Source: HKCCE3408 sp039183205 (GTDB lineage: Bacteria; Pseudomonadota; Alphaproteobacteria; Rhodobacterales; Rhodobacteraceae). From it: a stretch of DNA of 64,000 nt. The stretch covers positions 26,287 through 90,286 of the forward strand of contig JBCDBR010000013.1 in the NCBI GenBank assembly GCA_039183205.1, written 5' to 3'. The notes beneath the pieces were generated by a model that saw only the letters and a list, made by a program, of their open reading frames with translations, did no database searches and was not told the origin of the DNA. This document shows, piece by piece, positions 1-7,572 of the stretch; the first letter of the stretch is position 1, and each line of letters opens with the position of its first letter. A program made the translations under genes and the position numbers.

Positions 1-265
1 CGTCGGGTTGCGCGATGCCGACCATGCCAATGGCCAGGTCGTCGCCGGATCGGCACACCGTCCAGGTGCCGACACCGCGCAGAACCCAATCGGCCACGTC
101 GCGGGCAAAACTGTCATAGGACCGCGCGCGGTCGCGCTGGCCGACATAAGGACTGCGCGGCGCAGCAAACATCGCAGCATGCGGTTCAAAATCCGCAAGC
201 GCGGGCGCACGCAGCACCAGCCGATCGGTTTTGAGCGTCGGGATATGAAGGGTGAAGCCGGTCAC
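1..265 (-). CDS. GNAT family N-acetyltransferase, partial (cut by window edge)
   Basis: This reading frame starts with GTG at 265 and runs off the left edge of the window, so only about 88 N-terminal residues are visible. They begin VTGFTLHIPTLKTDRLVLRAP, which closely matches the N-terminus of the complete GNAT gene immediately upstream (VHIPTLTTERLILRAP). The two are therefore tandem paralogues. The GTG overlaps the TGA of that gene (GTGA), so they are probably translationally coupled. RimJ/RimL-type GNAT enzymes acetylate protein N-termini or small amines using acetyl-CoA. The acetyl-CoA-binding part lies outside the window, so the substrate cannot be judged. Confidence 0.75.
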   Translation of the reverse strand, partial: MTGFTLHIPTLKTDRLVLRAPALADFEPHAAMFAAPRSPYVGQRDRARSYDSFARDVADWVLRGVGTWTVCRSGDDLAIGMVGIAQPD

Positions 266-777
266 GAGTCCCCCCAATGGCGAAACACCGAGCATTGCGC
301 GGCCAGTGTCCCCGTGGGCAGCGTCGCCTCCGGGTCCTCCCATGCGCCCAACCGACGCGCCACCGCGACCGACCGGGCATTTCCAGGTGCAATATAGCTT
401 ACCAACGACGTGATCTTGCCGCTGGCCCAACCGCGCGCCGCGCGCGCGGCCTCTGTGGCGTATCCCTGCCCCTCGAAACCGTCGTATAGTGCCCAACCCA
501 TTTCAGGTTCGGGGTAGTAGGCCGGGTGGCTGAGACCGGTAACACCAATCGCTGGCCCATTTTTCAGCGCGATGATCCAATGCCCGATGCCATTGAGGCA
601 CCAGCCGAAGAACTCGGTTGCGAAAAGGTGCCAAACCGTCCGGACGTTTGGGTCGGGAATGTGCGACCGATCCGAGGTCATGAAGGCGCAATAGGCCTCA
701 AAATCCGCTTTCTGCGGCGCACGGAGGATCAACCTTTCGGTTGTCAGCGTGGGGATATGAACGTCAGTGCCGGTCAT
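262..777 (-). CDS. GNAT family N-acetyltransferase (RimJ/RimL-like)
   Basis: A 171-residue protein with the usual RimJ/RimL opening (TERLILRAP) and the acetyl-CoA pyrophosphate-binding loop near residues 100-110 (EGQGYATEAA). This is a complete single GNAT domain. The ATG overlaps the ffh stop codon (ATGA), so it is the second gene of an ffh-GNAT-GNAT unit, and the next gene is a paralogue. Family members acetylate ribosomal proteins, antibiotics or small amines; nothing here decides between these. Its position behind the signal recognition particle gene suggests co-transcription rather than a shared pathway. Confidence 0.85.
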   Translation of the reverse strand: MTGTDVHIPTLTTERLILRAPQKADFEAYCAFMTSDRSHIPDPNVRTVWHLFATEFFGWCLNGIGHWIIALKNGPAIGVTGLSHPAYYPEPEMGWALYDGFEGQGYATEAARAARGWASGKITSLVSYIAPGNARSVAVARRLGAWEDPEATLPTGTLAAQCSVFRHWGDS

Positions 778-2276
778 TTCTTTTTGCCAAAACCGCTAAG
801 CCCGGGTGGCAAGGCGCCGCCGCCGAGACCGGGCAATCCGCCCATCTGCTTGGCGGCTTGTTCCAACGCTGCGGGGTCCATGGACCCGGGATCCATGCCC
901 GGCGGCATCGCGGGCATCCCGCCCTTGCCGCCCAACAGCGCCCCCAAACCGCCGCGCATCATGCCCTTCTTGCCCATCTTTCCCATTTTTTTCATCACGT
1001 CGGCCATCTGCCGCTGCATCTTCAGCAGCTTATTTAGCTCCGAGACGTCTTGGCCCGCGCCCGCGGCAATTCGCTTTTTGCGGCTGGCTTGTAGGACCGC
1101 GGGGTTTGCGCGTTCGCGCTTTGTCATGGATTGGATCAGCGCAATTTGGCGACGCACGGTTTTGTCGTCAAACCCAGCCTCGCCAAGCTGCTTTTGCATC
1201 TTGCCCATACCGGGCATCATCGCGGCCAACCCCTCCATGCCGCCCATCTTTTGCATCTGTTCCAGCTGGCCCTTGAGATCGTTCATATTGAACAGACCTT
1301 TCTGGAACCGCTTCATCATGCGCTCGGCCTGTTCGGCTTCCAGCGTCTCTTGCGCCTTTTCCACAAGTGCGACGATGTCGCCCATGCCGAGGATGCGCCC
1401 GGCGATCCGGTCCGGTTCAAAGGTTTCCAGGGCATCCATCTTTTCGCCGAGGCCGACAAAGCGGATTGGTTTGCCGGTGATCTGCCGCATCGACAGTGCT
1501 GCCCCGCCGCGGCCATCCCCATCCATCCGCGTCAACACGACGCCGGACACACCGATCTTGTCGTCGAATTCTTGCGCTACGTTGACGGCGTCCTGGCCCG
1601 TCAATCCGTCCACCACCAATAGCGTTTCGCGCGGATTGGCCACATCGCGCACGGCGGCGGCCTGGGCAATGAGTTCGACGTCAATATGAAGCCGACCCGC
1701 CGTGTCGAGCATATAGACGTCGTAGCCGCCAAGGCTTGCCTGGGTCTTCGCGCGCTTTGCGATCGCAACGGGATCTTCGCCTTTCACGATCGGCAGAGTA
1801 TCGACGCCGATTTGCTGACCCAATATCGCCAATTGCTCCATCGCGGCGGGGCGGTTTGTGTCAAGTGAGGCCATCAAAACGCGTTTGCCGTCGCGATCGG
1901 TCAGCCGCTTTGCCAGTTTCGCCGTCGTTGTGGTCTTCCCGGACCCCTGCAACCCGACCATGAGGATCGGGGCCGGCGGATTGTCGATCTTCAGAACCCC
2001 AGGATCGGTGTCTCCGCTCAGTGTCGCCACCAATTCGTCATGAACGATCTTGATGACTTGCTGGCCCGGTGTGACCGATTTGGTGACCGCAGCGCCCGTT
2101 GCCTTACGTTCGACGGCGCGAATGAACTGCCGCGCGACCGGCAACGATACGTCGGCCTCCAGCAAGGCAACACGCACCTCCCGCAGGGCCGTCTTCACAT
2201 CATCTTCGCTGAGCGCACCTTGCTTGGTGAGCCGGTCGAAGACGCCAGATAAGCGCTCGGAGAGATTTTCAAACAT
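774..2276 (-). CDS. ffh: Signal recognition particle protein Ffh (SRP54)
   Basis: This 500-residue GTPase binds SRP RNA and the signal sequences of nascent membrane proteins and delivers ribosomes to FtsY. The order is N domain (1-90), G domain with P-loop GLQGSGKTTTTAK near residue 108, DTAGR and TRMDGDGRGG motifs, then GLGEKMDALETFEP leading into the methionine-rich M domain. The tail is unusually rich in Gly, Met and Pro (MPAMPPGMDPGSMDP) and ends in a lysine cluster. The length is slightly above the typical bacterial Ffh because of this tail. It is first in a unit with two GNAT genes. I do not see a 4.5S RNA gene nearby. Confidence 0.98.
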   Translation of the reverse strand: MFENLSERLSGVFDRLTKQGALSEDDVKTALREVRVALLEADVSLPVARQFIRAVERKATGAAVTKSVTPGQQVIKIVHDELVATLSGDTDPGVLKIDNPPAPILMVGLQGSGKTTTTAKLAKRLTDRDGKRVLMASLDTNRPAAMEQLAILGQQIGVDTLPIVKGEDPVAIAKRAKTQASLGGYDVYMLDTAGRLHIDVELIAQAAAVRDVANPRETLLVVDGLTGQDAVNVAQEFDDKIGVSGVVLTRMDGDGRGGAALSMRQITGKPIRFVGLGEKMDALETFEPDRIAGRILGMGDIVALVEKAQETLEAEQAERMMKRFQKGLFNMNDLKGQLEQMQKMGGMEGLAAMMPGMGKMQKQLGEAGFDDKTVRRQIALIQSMTKRERANPAVLQASRKKRIAAGAGQDVSELNKLLKMQRQMADVMKKMGKMGKKGMMRGGLGALLGGKGGMPAMPPGMDPGSMDPAALEQAAKQMGGLPGLGGGALPPGLSGFGKKK

Positions 2277-2339
2277 GGGCCGTAGCCTTTTTGCTTCGAG
2301 GGTTCAGCCACATATGGGGCCGCCGAAAACGCCAAACAG

Positions 2340-2369
2340 CCCCCGTGGGCGAATGATCGCTGACGGGGG
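2340..2369 (-). other. Weak hairpin in the ffh leader
   Basis: CCCCCGT (2340-2346) and ACGGGGG (2363-2369) can form a 7-bp stem with a 16-nt loop, about 65 bp upstream of the ffh start. There is no U-tract on either strand. It may be a leader structure, a weak terminator of the gene at 2476, or chance in GC-rich DNA. Confidence 0.2.
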
Positions 2370-2475
2370 TCGATCCTGGCACACGGGCCGAAGGACCGGA
2401 TAGCTGGCTGCAATCCGGATTTTGGCGGGCAATTACGCCGTCACGTTCGCGCTGTCAAGCTGCGTTGCGCGCCGC

Positions 2476-2991
2476 TTAAGCGCATTCAGCGATCAACTCG
2501 GTAATGTCGCCGGAAAGCATATCGCTACCATGGGCGTGGAGCGTCAACACGCGCCGCAACGACAGCGCATCCCATTCCGCTTGGGTGCGCGGTGGGATCG
2601 CCTCGGCCATGGTTCCCGGCCTTCCATACAGCGTCATGACCATCGGGCCACCGAAATCGACGCCGGCAAACGAAAAGCCTGTGACATCTTGGGCATAAAT
2701 GCCCACGAGGTCTGCGGTAAAGTCCCGACTTGTGGTGATCAGCGTCCAGACCGGACCGCTGATCGTGTCGTCCAATGTCATTTGGCCCGTTGCCAAATGG
2801 GCCATGACGCCGCCCTCTTGTCGCATGGACTGGCCGGTTGTGAATTCCGCCGAACCCCGGAGCTCGGTCCCTGGCGCAATGATGCCAACGCCCTGCGTGA
2901 CCTCAATGCGAAAATTGAGTGCGCATTGCGCAGCGAAACCCGCCGAAGGGAGCCCCATCAGGATCGATAATGCCAGTGCCGGTCGCCACAT
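2476..2991 (-). CDS. Predicted periplasmic protein of unknown function
   Basis: I do not recognise a family. From the ATG at 2991 the product is 171 residues, beginning with a clear Sec signal peptide (MWRPALALSILMGLPSAGFAAQ, cleavage after AFAA-like residues near 21). The frame is open farther upstream, but only from a TTG and with a hydrophilic extension that would spoil the signal, so the shorter form is preferred. The mature part is beta-rich in appearance and has two cysteines, one near its N-terminus and one close to the C-terminus (ELIAEC), which could form a disulfide. It is transcribed towards ffh with about 200 bp between. Confidence 0.7.
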   Translation of the reverse strand: MWRPALALSILMGLPSAGFAAQCALNFRIEVTQGVGIIAPGTELRGSAEFTTGQSMRQEGGVMAHLATGQMTLDDTISGPVWTLITTSRDFTADLVGIYAQDVTGFSFAGVDFGGPMVMTLYGRPGTMAEAIPPRTQAEWDALSLRRVLTLHAHGSDMLSGDITELIAECA

Positions 2992-3048
2992 GTGGTGATA
3001 TCTAGCACAGTGTTGCGCTTTTCCCAAGCATGCGCCGTGTGGGAGCCG

Positions 3049-3636
3049 CTAGGCCGCTGTCTCAAGCATTGCGATTGCATCCTCTGCTTTTTTCAAGGCC
3101 GCTTCTTCGGCCACCATCAACCTGTCGGCGGCGACGAATTGCACATCCGATATTCCAATAAAGCCCAGGATGTGGCGTACATATCCGGTGGCAAAGTCGA
3201 TCCCCGATCCCATTTCAGTGCCGCCGGAGGCCACCGCAACGATCGCGCGCTTGCCGCTCAAAAGCCCAACGGGCCCATCCTCGGTGTAGCGAAAAGTGAC
3301 GCCTGCTCGGGTGATCTGGTCAATCCACTCTTTGAAAGCTGCCGGAACACCGAAATTGTAAATCGGCAGGCCAATGACCAACGTATCGGCGGCCATAATC
3401 TCTGCAACAAGTGTCTGCGACGTTTCGAGAGCCGCATTCTGCGTCGCTGTAAGTTCGTCGGGCGGAGTGAAGTTCGCGCCGATCCAATCGGTGTCGATCA
3501 AAGGCACGCCATCCGCTAGATCGCGCGTGACAACCGATGGCGCACCGAGCTTTGCAAGGACTTTGTCGGTTAAGGAGCGAGAGACCGATCCGTCTTTGCG
3601 GGCGGAGGCGTCGATGCGAAGGATTTTCTGGGTCAT
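3049..3636 (-). CDS. azoR: FMN-dependent NADH-azoreductase / quinone reductase
   Basis: A 195-residue flavodoxin-fold protein of the AzoR family. It shows the N-terminal phosphate-binding segment (LRIDASARKDGSVSRSL), the FMN-contacting GLPIYNFGVPAAFKEWID near the middle and ASGGTEMGSGIDF. The family reduces quinones, azo dyes or nitro compounds with NAD(P)H in the cytoplasm, often as protection against quinone stress. A longer frame exists upstream, but the start at 3636 fits the family and leaves room for a promoter. It is divergent from a LysR gene, a frequent arrangement in which the regulator controls the reductase. Confidence 0.92.
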   Translation of the reverse strand: MTQKILRIDASARKDGSVSRSLTDKVLAKLGAPSVVTRDLADGVPLIDTDWIGANFTPPDELTATQNAALETSQTLVAEIMAADTLVIGLPIYNFGVPAAFKEWIDQITRAGVTFRYTEDGPVGLLSGKRAIVAVASGGTEMGSGIDFATGYVRHILGFIGISDVQFVAADRLMVAEEAALKKAEDAIAMLETAA

Positions 3637-3688
3637 GGGTGAATTCCGATCTGATCCGTTGAGTAGCAACGTCCCAAGAAATGCCCCT

Positions 3689-3760
3689 TGCTCAAATGAA
3701 CACAATATGCGGATATGCCAGTGCGTATGTGTAGAGGCGCACACAAATGTCATTTGAGCA
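3689..3760. promoter_or_regulatory. Perfect 11-bp inverted repeat between azoR and lysR
   Basis: TGCTCAAATGA at 3689-3699 is repeated in inverted orientation as TCATTTGAGCA at 3750-3760, with centres 61 bp apart (about six helical turns). The right arm covers the start codon of the LysR gene at 3747. A smaller TGTG-N8-CACA element (3728-3743 region) lies inside. This suits a looped or two-site operator for the divergent LysR protein, with autorepression through the arm overlapping its own start. Function is inferred. Confidence 0.5.
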
Positions 3761-4631
3761 TTGGGATGAGATTCGGACTGCGTTCCAAGTGGCGCGGCTG
3801 GGCACCGTGTCCGGCGCGGCCGATGTTTTGGGCGTTCACCACGCCACGGTCATTCGCCATATCGACGCGCTGGAAAAGCGTCTGGGTGCAAAGCTGTTTC
3901 AACGCCATGCACGTGGCTATACGGCAACCGAAGCCGGACAGGACCTTTTATCGGTAGCGTCCTCGGCCGATGACCAATTCACGCAACTGGCAGGCCGGAT
4001 CAAAGGCCGCGGCGACGAGGTCACGGGCGAGTTGATCGTGACGTCGATTGAAAGCCTGTCACCCCTCCTGGTGCCCGCCATAAGCCGCTTCCAAGCCCGT
4101 CACCGCGAAGTTCAGGTGCGGTTTCTAACGGGCGCGCGCCTTCTTCGGCTGGAATACGGCGAGGCGCATGTTGCCATCCGAGCGGGTAAGCTTCCGGACC
4201 AACCGGACAACGTCGTGCAACCCTTTTTCACGCAACGTCTGAGCTTGGTTGCACACCAATCGTACATCGAAGAGTTCGGCCCCTTCACCGCCGAAACGGT
4301 TGATCAACATCGCTATATCGGTGGCGCTGCCGAGAACCCGATTGCCCCGTTCTTGCGATGGTTGAGCGAAACCGTTCCACCCGAGACGATCGTGTTCCGC
4401 ACGTCCGAGATGCGGGAGGTCAAGGACGCGGTCTTGTCCGGTATCGGCATCGGCTTCGTTGCCTCTTGGGATATGACAGACGGTGATGGGTTGGTTGAGG
4501 TCATGCCAAGCCTTGAGGAATGGAATGCGCGGTTTTGGCTCGTCACGCATATGGATCTGCACCGAACGGCAAAAGTGCAGACGTTCCTGCGGTTTCTCAA
4601 AGACGAAGTGAAATCCTGGCAGACCGCATGA
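3747..4631 (+). CDS. LysR family transcriptional regulator
   Basis: A 294-residue LysR protein. The winged HTH occupies roughly residues 5-63 (FQVARLGTVSGAADVLGVHHATVIRHIDALEKRLGAKLF, split here for length: helix 3 is HHATVIRHIDALE). The C-terminal part is a substrate-binding fold (ELIVTSIESLSPLLVPAISRF onward). It is divergent from azoR and shares a 110-bp control region with it, so azoR is the likely target. Its stop overlaps the start of the downstream EamA gene (ATGA), so the regulator and exporter are translationally coupled and may respond to the same compound. The inducer cannot be read from the sequence. Confidence 0.93.
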   Translation: MSFEHWDEIRTAFQVARLGTVSGAADVLGVHHATVIRHIDALEKRLGAKLFQRHARGYTATEAGQDLLSVASSADDQFTQLAGRIKGRGDEVTGELIVTSIESLSPLLVPAISRFQARHREVQVRFLTGARLLRLEYGEAHVAIRAGKLPDQPDNVVQPFFTQRLSLVAHQSYIEEFGPFTAETVDQHRYIGGAAENPIAPFLRWLSETVPPETIVFRTSEMREVKDAVLSGIGIGFVASWDMTDGDGLVEVMPSLEEWNARFWLVTHMDLHRTAKVQTFLRFLKDEVKSWQTA

Positions 4632-5512
4632 CCCTTTCGCCCGACGCGCGGGCGGGACATATCGCGATGCTGGTATTTTCTATGCTTGTTGCGGGGTCCT
4701 TTGCCTTGGGATCACACGTCGCCAATTTGATCGATCCAGCGGCGATATCGGCCGTCAGATTCACCATCGCGGCAAGTGCGATTGGCGCCCTTTTGTGGCT
4801 GCGTGGCGGAATTCCGTCTTCGGTTTGGGCCGCGCCTTGGCGCTACTTTGTGCTGGGCGGCCTTTATGCAGCGTATTTCGTGGCTATGTTCGAGGGCCTC
4901 AAGACGGCAACACCCGTTTCAACCGCGGCTGTGTTCACTCTGACACCCATCCTCTCGGCCGGATTTGGCTGGCTCATGATGCGCCAAATCACGACGCCAC
5001 GTGTAGCCATCGCGCTCGCCGTTGGCGCGTCCGGCGCGCTTTGGGTGATCTTTCGTGCCGATATCAATGCGCTTTTGGCGTTCGACATTGGCCGTGGCGA
5101 GACGATCTTCTTTTTCGGCTGCATTGCCCATGCCGCTTATACGCCAGCGGTGCGCTGGCTCAGCCGCGGTGAGCCGTTGTTGCCATTTACGTTCGCCACG
5201 TTGTTGGCGGCAACCGCGATCCTAATGGTTGCCGGCGCGCGCGAGGTCGTGGCCTTTGATTGGGCCTCGGCGCCGCCCATTTTGTGGATCACCCTGTTCT
5301 ACATCGCTTTTGGCGCGACATCCTTCACCGTATTTTTGGTTCAATTCGCGGCCATGCGCCTGCCGGCCGCCAAGGTGATGGCGTATACATACCTCGTGCC
5401 AAGTTGGGTCGCGCTTTGGCAAATCGCGCTCGGCGGTGCTGCGCCGCCGATTTTTGTTTTGGTTGGCGTGGGTTTGACCGTCTTGGCGCTCTTGCTGCTG
5501 CTACGGTCCTAA
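4628..5512 (+). CDS. EamA-type drug/metabolite transporter (DMT superfamily)
   Basis: An inner-membrane protein of 294 residues with about ten hydrophobic segments arranged as two EamA repeats, the usual DMT exporter topology. Examples are the helices around MLVFSMLVAGSFALGSHVA and FVLVGVGLTVLALLLLL. The ATG at 4628 overlaps the LysR stop codon (ATGA); longer forms of this frame only read through the LysR gene. Coupling to the LysR-azoR pair suggests efflux of the compound sensed by LysR, possibly a quinone-like toxicant, but DMT exporters are very diverse. It converges on and overlaps the arsR stop by a few bases. Confidence 0.9.
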   Translation: MTLSPDARAGHIAMLVFSMLVAGSFALGSHVANLIDPAAISAVRFTIAASAIGALLWLRGGIPSSVWAAPWRYFVLGGLYAAYFVAMFEGLKTATPVSTAAVFTLTPILSAGFGWLMMRQITTPRVAIALAVGASGALWVIFRADINALLAFDIGRGETIFFFGCIAHAAYTPAVRWLSRGEPLLPFTFATLLAATAILMVAGAREVVAFDWASAPPILWITLFYIAFGATSFTVFLVQFAAMRLPAAKVMAYTYLVPSWVALWQIALGGAAPPIFVLVGVGLTVLALLLLLRS

Positions 5513-5835
5513 TCTGCCGGCAATTCTTGCGCCAGAAACGCCTCAAACGCGTCGAGGTTTATAGGTTCGAATTGACCAAATCCCTGCATCCAAACAGAGG
5601 CTTCTTTCAAAGCATCGGGTTCCAGCTTGCACCATTTTACGCGACCGCGCTTTTCTTGGGCAATCAGGCCCGCCGCGGCTAGGATGCCCAGATGTTTCGA
5701 AATCGCGGTCAGGGACATCTCAAAAGGCTCCGCCACATCTGTGACGGCCATATCGTCTTCTAACAGCATAGCGAGGATTGCCCGGCGCGTCGGATCTGCC
5801 AGCGCGGCAAAGACGGTATCGAGATTGCGGCTCAT
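5509..5835 (-). CDS. ArsR family winged-helix regulator
   Basis: A 108-residue ArsR/SmtB-fold repressor. The recognisable core is ALADPTRRAILAMLLEDDMA followed by the recognition helix MSLTAISKHLGILAAAGLI and the wing KRGRVKWCKLEP. It lacks the ELCVCD-type metal-binding motif, and its single cysteine is in the wing, so it is unlikely to be a classical metal sensor. Proteins of this sub-type often sit beside SRPBCC/AHSA1 genes, but none is present here. It converges with the EamA gene and diverges from the atp operon; its own promoter must lie in the 200 bp before atpI. Confidence 0.9.
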   Translation of the reverse strand: MSRNLDTVFAALADPTRRAILAMLLEDDMAVTDVAEPFEMSLTAISKHLGILAAAGLIAQEKRGRVKWCKLEPDALKEASVWMQGFGQFEPINLDAFEAFLAQELPAD

Positions 5836-5975
5836 GGCGCAATGTCTTGGCGGGCCGGAACCTGATCGTCAACCAATCGGTTGAATATCGATACGTGCCT
5901 GTATGCAGCCTTTCTGGCAAACTGAGCTCCAAAAAAAGTAAATAAAACAATTAATTAGAAAGTCCCACTGTGCGA

Positions 5976-6005
5976 TTGACTCTGCTGTCGAGACTGGCCT
6001 AGGGT
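5976..6005 (+). promoter_or_regulatory. Candidate sigma-70 type promoter of the atp F0 operon
   Basis: TTGACT (5976-5981) and TAGGGT (6000-6005) are separated by 18 bp and lie 30 bp upstream of the atpI start, in the only non-coding stretch before the operon. The -35 element is good and the -10 element is poor, as is common in GC-rich alphaproteobacteria. Confidence 0.4.
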
Positions 6006-6034
6006 CCGCGTGAAATCCGCCCATGGGGGTGCCG

Positions 6035-6376
6035 ATGCCAGCTGAACCCGATCCGGATCGTCTTGCGACGCTAGAGGCTCGGATCGCGCAGGCAAAAGGC
6101 GAAGACGAACCCGTCTCCCGCATGGGCGAAAGCCATCGTCAGGGTCAGTTGGCTTGGCGGATGGTGATAGAGTTGGTGGCCGGTCTCGCGATCGGTTTCG
6201 GCATGGGATACGGGCTCGACACGCTTTTCGGCACGACCCCTTGGCTCATGCTGATTTTCACGGTTCTGGGTTTCGTGGCTGGGGTCAAAACGATGATCCG
6301 TTCAGCCGCTGAGGTGCAAAATCAGATGGCAGGCGATGCGCCGCCTGACAGAGAGGACGAGACACGTGGCGAGTGA
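6035..6376 (+). CDS. atpI: ATP synthase assembly protein I (AtpI/AtpZ)
   Basis: A small membrane protein (113 residues from the ATG at 6035) that assists assembly of the c-ring of F-type ATP synthase. A hydrophilic N-terminus (residues 1-38) is followed by two transmembrane helices (ELVAGLAIGFGMGYGLDTLF and WLMLIFTVLGFVAGVKTM) with the conserved glycine-rich hairpin. GGGGGTG stands just before 6035; the alternative ATG at 6023 has no ribosome-binding site. It is first in the F0 operon, and its end overlaps the atpB start by 11 bases. Confidence 0.93.
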   Translation: MPAEPDPDRLATLEARIAQAKGEDEPVSRMGESHRQGQLAWRMVIELVAGLAIGFGMGYGLDTLFGTTPWLMLIFTVLGFVAGVKTMIRSAAEVQNQMAGDAPPDREDETRGE

Positions 6377-7214
6377 TCCAAATACCGGCACCGCGGGCAA
6401 AAGCTCCGGCAAGACGGTCGCCCTCATCCTGGTCGCCATCGCGGCCGTGCTGTTTGTTCTCGGGCTCATGGACGACTACGAAAGCGGTTTGTCGATCCAT
6501 CCGATGGACCAATTCATCGTCGCGCCGATCTTTGGCGATGGAGCGGTGAATTGGTACACGCCGACCAACGTGACCTTGTGGCTCGTGCTTGCGATTGCCG
6601 GCATTGCGGCGCTGATGGTTTTTGGCACCCGTGGCCGCGCGGTCGTGCCCAGCCGCGGCCAATCGATCGCCGAGCTCGCCTATGGATTTGTTCGGAAAAT
6701 GGTCGAAGACGTGGCGGGCAAGGATGCGTTGCCGTACTTTCCTTACATCTTCACTTTGTTCCTTTACATCCTCTTTGCGAACTTCTTGGGCCTGATCCCA
6801 GGAAGCTTTACCACAACGAGCCATATCGCGGTGACCGCGGTCCTGGCCTTGGCGGTTTTCTTGACCGTCACAATCCTTGGATTTGTCAAAAACGGCGCGG
6901 GATTTCTCAGCCTTTTTTGGGTATCGTCGGCGCCGTTGCCGTTGCGCCCGATCCTTGCCGTGATCGAGCTGATCTCGTATTTCGTGCGGCCTGTTAGCCA
7001 CTCGATCCGTCTTGCCGGTAACGTGATGGCAGGCCATGCCGTCCTGAAGGTCTTTGCCGGATTTGCTGGCGCTTTGGGCGCCGCGTCGGTGGCGCCGATC
7101 ATCGGCATCGTGGCGATCTACGGGCTTGAAGTGCTGGTGTCCTTCATCCAGGCCTACGTGTTCACTATTCTGACCTGTGTGTATCTCAAGGATGCGCTGC
7201 ATCCGCACCACTAG
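6366..7214 (+). CDS. atpB: F0F1 ATP synthase subunit a
   Basis: Subunit a forms the two half-channels for protons next to the c-ring. The protein has 282 residues from the GTG at 6366, which has AGAGG nine bases upstream; a longer frame begins at 6336 inside atpI and lacks such a site. It shows the diagnostic SHSIRLAGNVMAGHAVL segment containing the essential arginine and the last helix GLEVLVSFIQAYVFTILTCVYL. The N-terminus HPMDQFIVAPIF is typical for the family. It lies between atpI and atpE in the alphaproteobacterial F0 order. Confidence 0.97.
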   Translation: MASDPNTGTAGKSSGKTVALILVAIAAVLFVLGLMDDYESGLSIHPMDQFIVAPIFGDGAVNWYTPTNVTLWLVLAIAGIAALMVFGTRGRAVVPSRGQSIAELAYGFVRKMVEDVAGKDALPYFPYIFTLFLYILFANFLGLIPGSFTTTSHIAVTAVLALAVFLTVTILGFVKNGAGFLSLFWVSSAPLPLRPILAVIELISYFVRPVSHSIRLAGNVMAGHAVLKVFAGFAGALGAASVAPIIGIVAIYGLEVLVSFIQAYVFTILTCVYLKDALHPHH

Positions 7215-7256
7215 GTCCCCCGAAATCCCGAAATTCCATCGTAAGGAGACAGGAAA

Positions 7257-7493
7257 ATGGAAGGCGATATCGCTCAAATGGGTAAATTCATCGGTGCTGG
7301 CCTCGCAGCCATCGGCTCGGGCGCTGCAGCCATCGGTGTGGGCCATGTGGCCGGCAACTTCCTCGCTGGCGCACTGCGCAACCCGTCTGCGGCCGGCGGT
7401 CAGACCGCCACGCTCTTCATTGGTATCGCATTCGCAGAAGCACTGGGCATCTTTGCCTTCCTCGTGGCACTTCTGCTGATGTTCGCCGTATAA
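7257..7493 (+). CDS. atpE: F0F1 ATP synthase subunit c
   Basis: The proteolipid that forms the rotating c-ring. It is 78 residues long with two helices: the Gly/Ala-rich first helix (GAGLAAIGSGAAAIGVG), the polar loop RNPSA at residues 41-45 that contacts the central stalk, and the second helix with the proton-carrying glutamate E61 (FAEALGIFAFLVALLL). The start has a strong AAGGAGA ribosome-binding site, as expected for the subunit needed in highest copy number. The Glu and the helix-packing glycines point to a proton rather than a sodium ring. Confidence 0.98.
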   Translation: MEGDIAQMGKFIGAGLAAIGSGAAAIGVGHVAGNFLAGALRNPSAAGGQTATLFIGIAFAEALGIFAFLVALLLMFAV

Positions 7494-7572
7494 GCTCCAT
7501 AGTGATCCTTGCGCCCGGGATGCCGCCCAAGCAGCGGTATCCCGGTGTAATCCGGTTCTAGGAGATAGACGC

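Noticed and set aside
526..1689. Long plus-strand open frame opposite ffh (387 codons)
   Set aside because: It is the antisense shadow of the GC-rich ffh gene; its product is Pro/Cys/Ser/Arg-rich without any motif, while the minus strand encodes a textbook Ffh.
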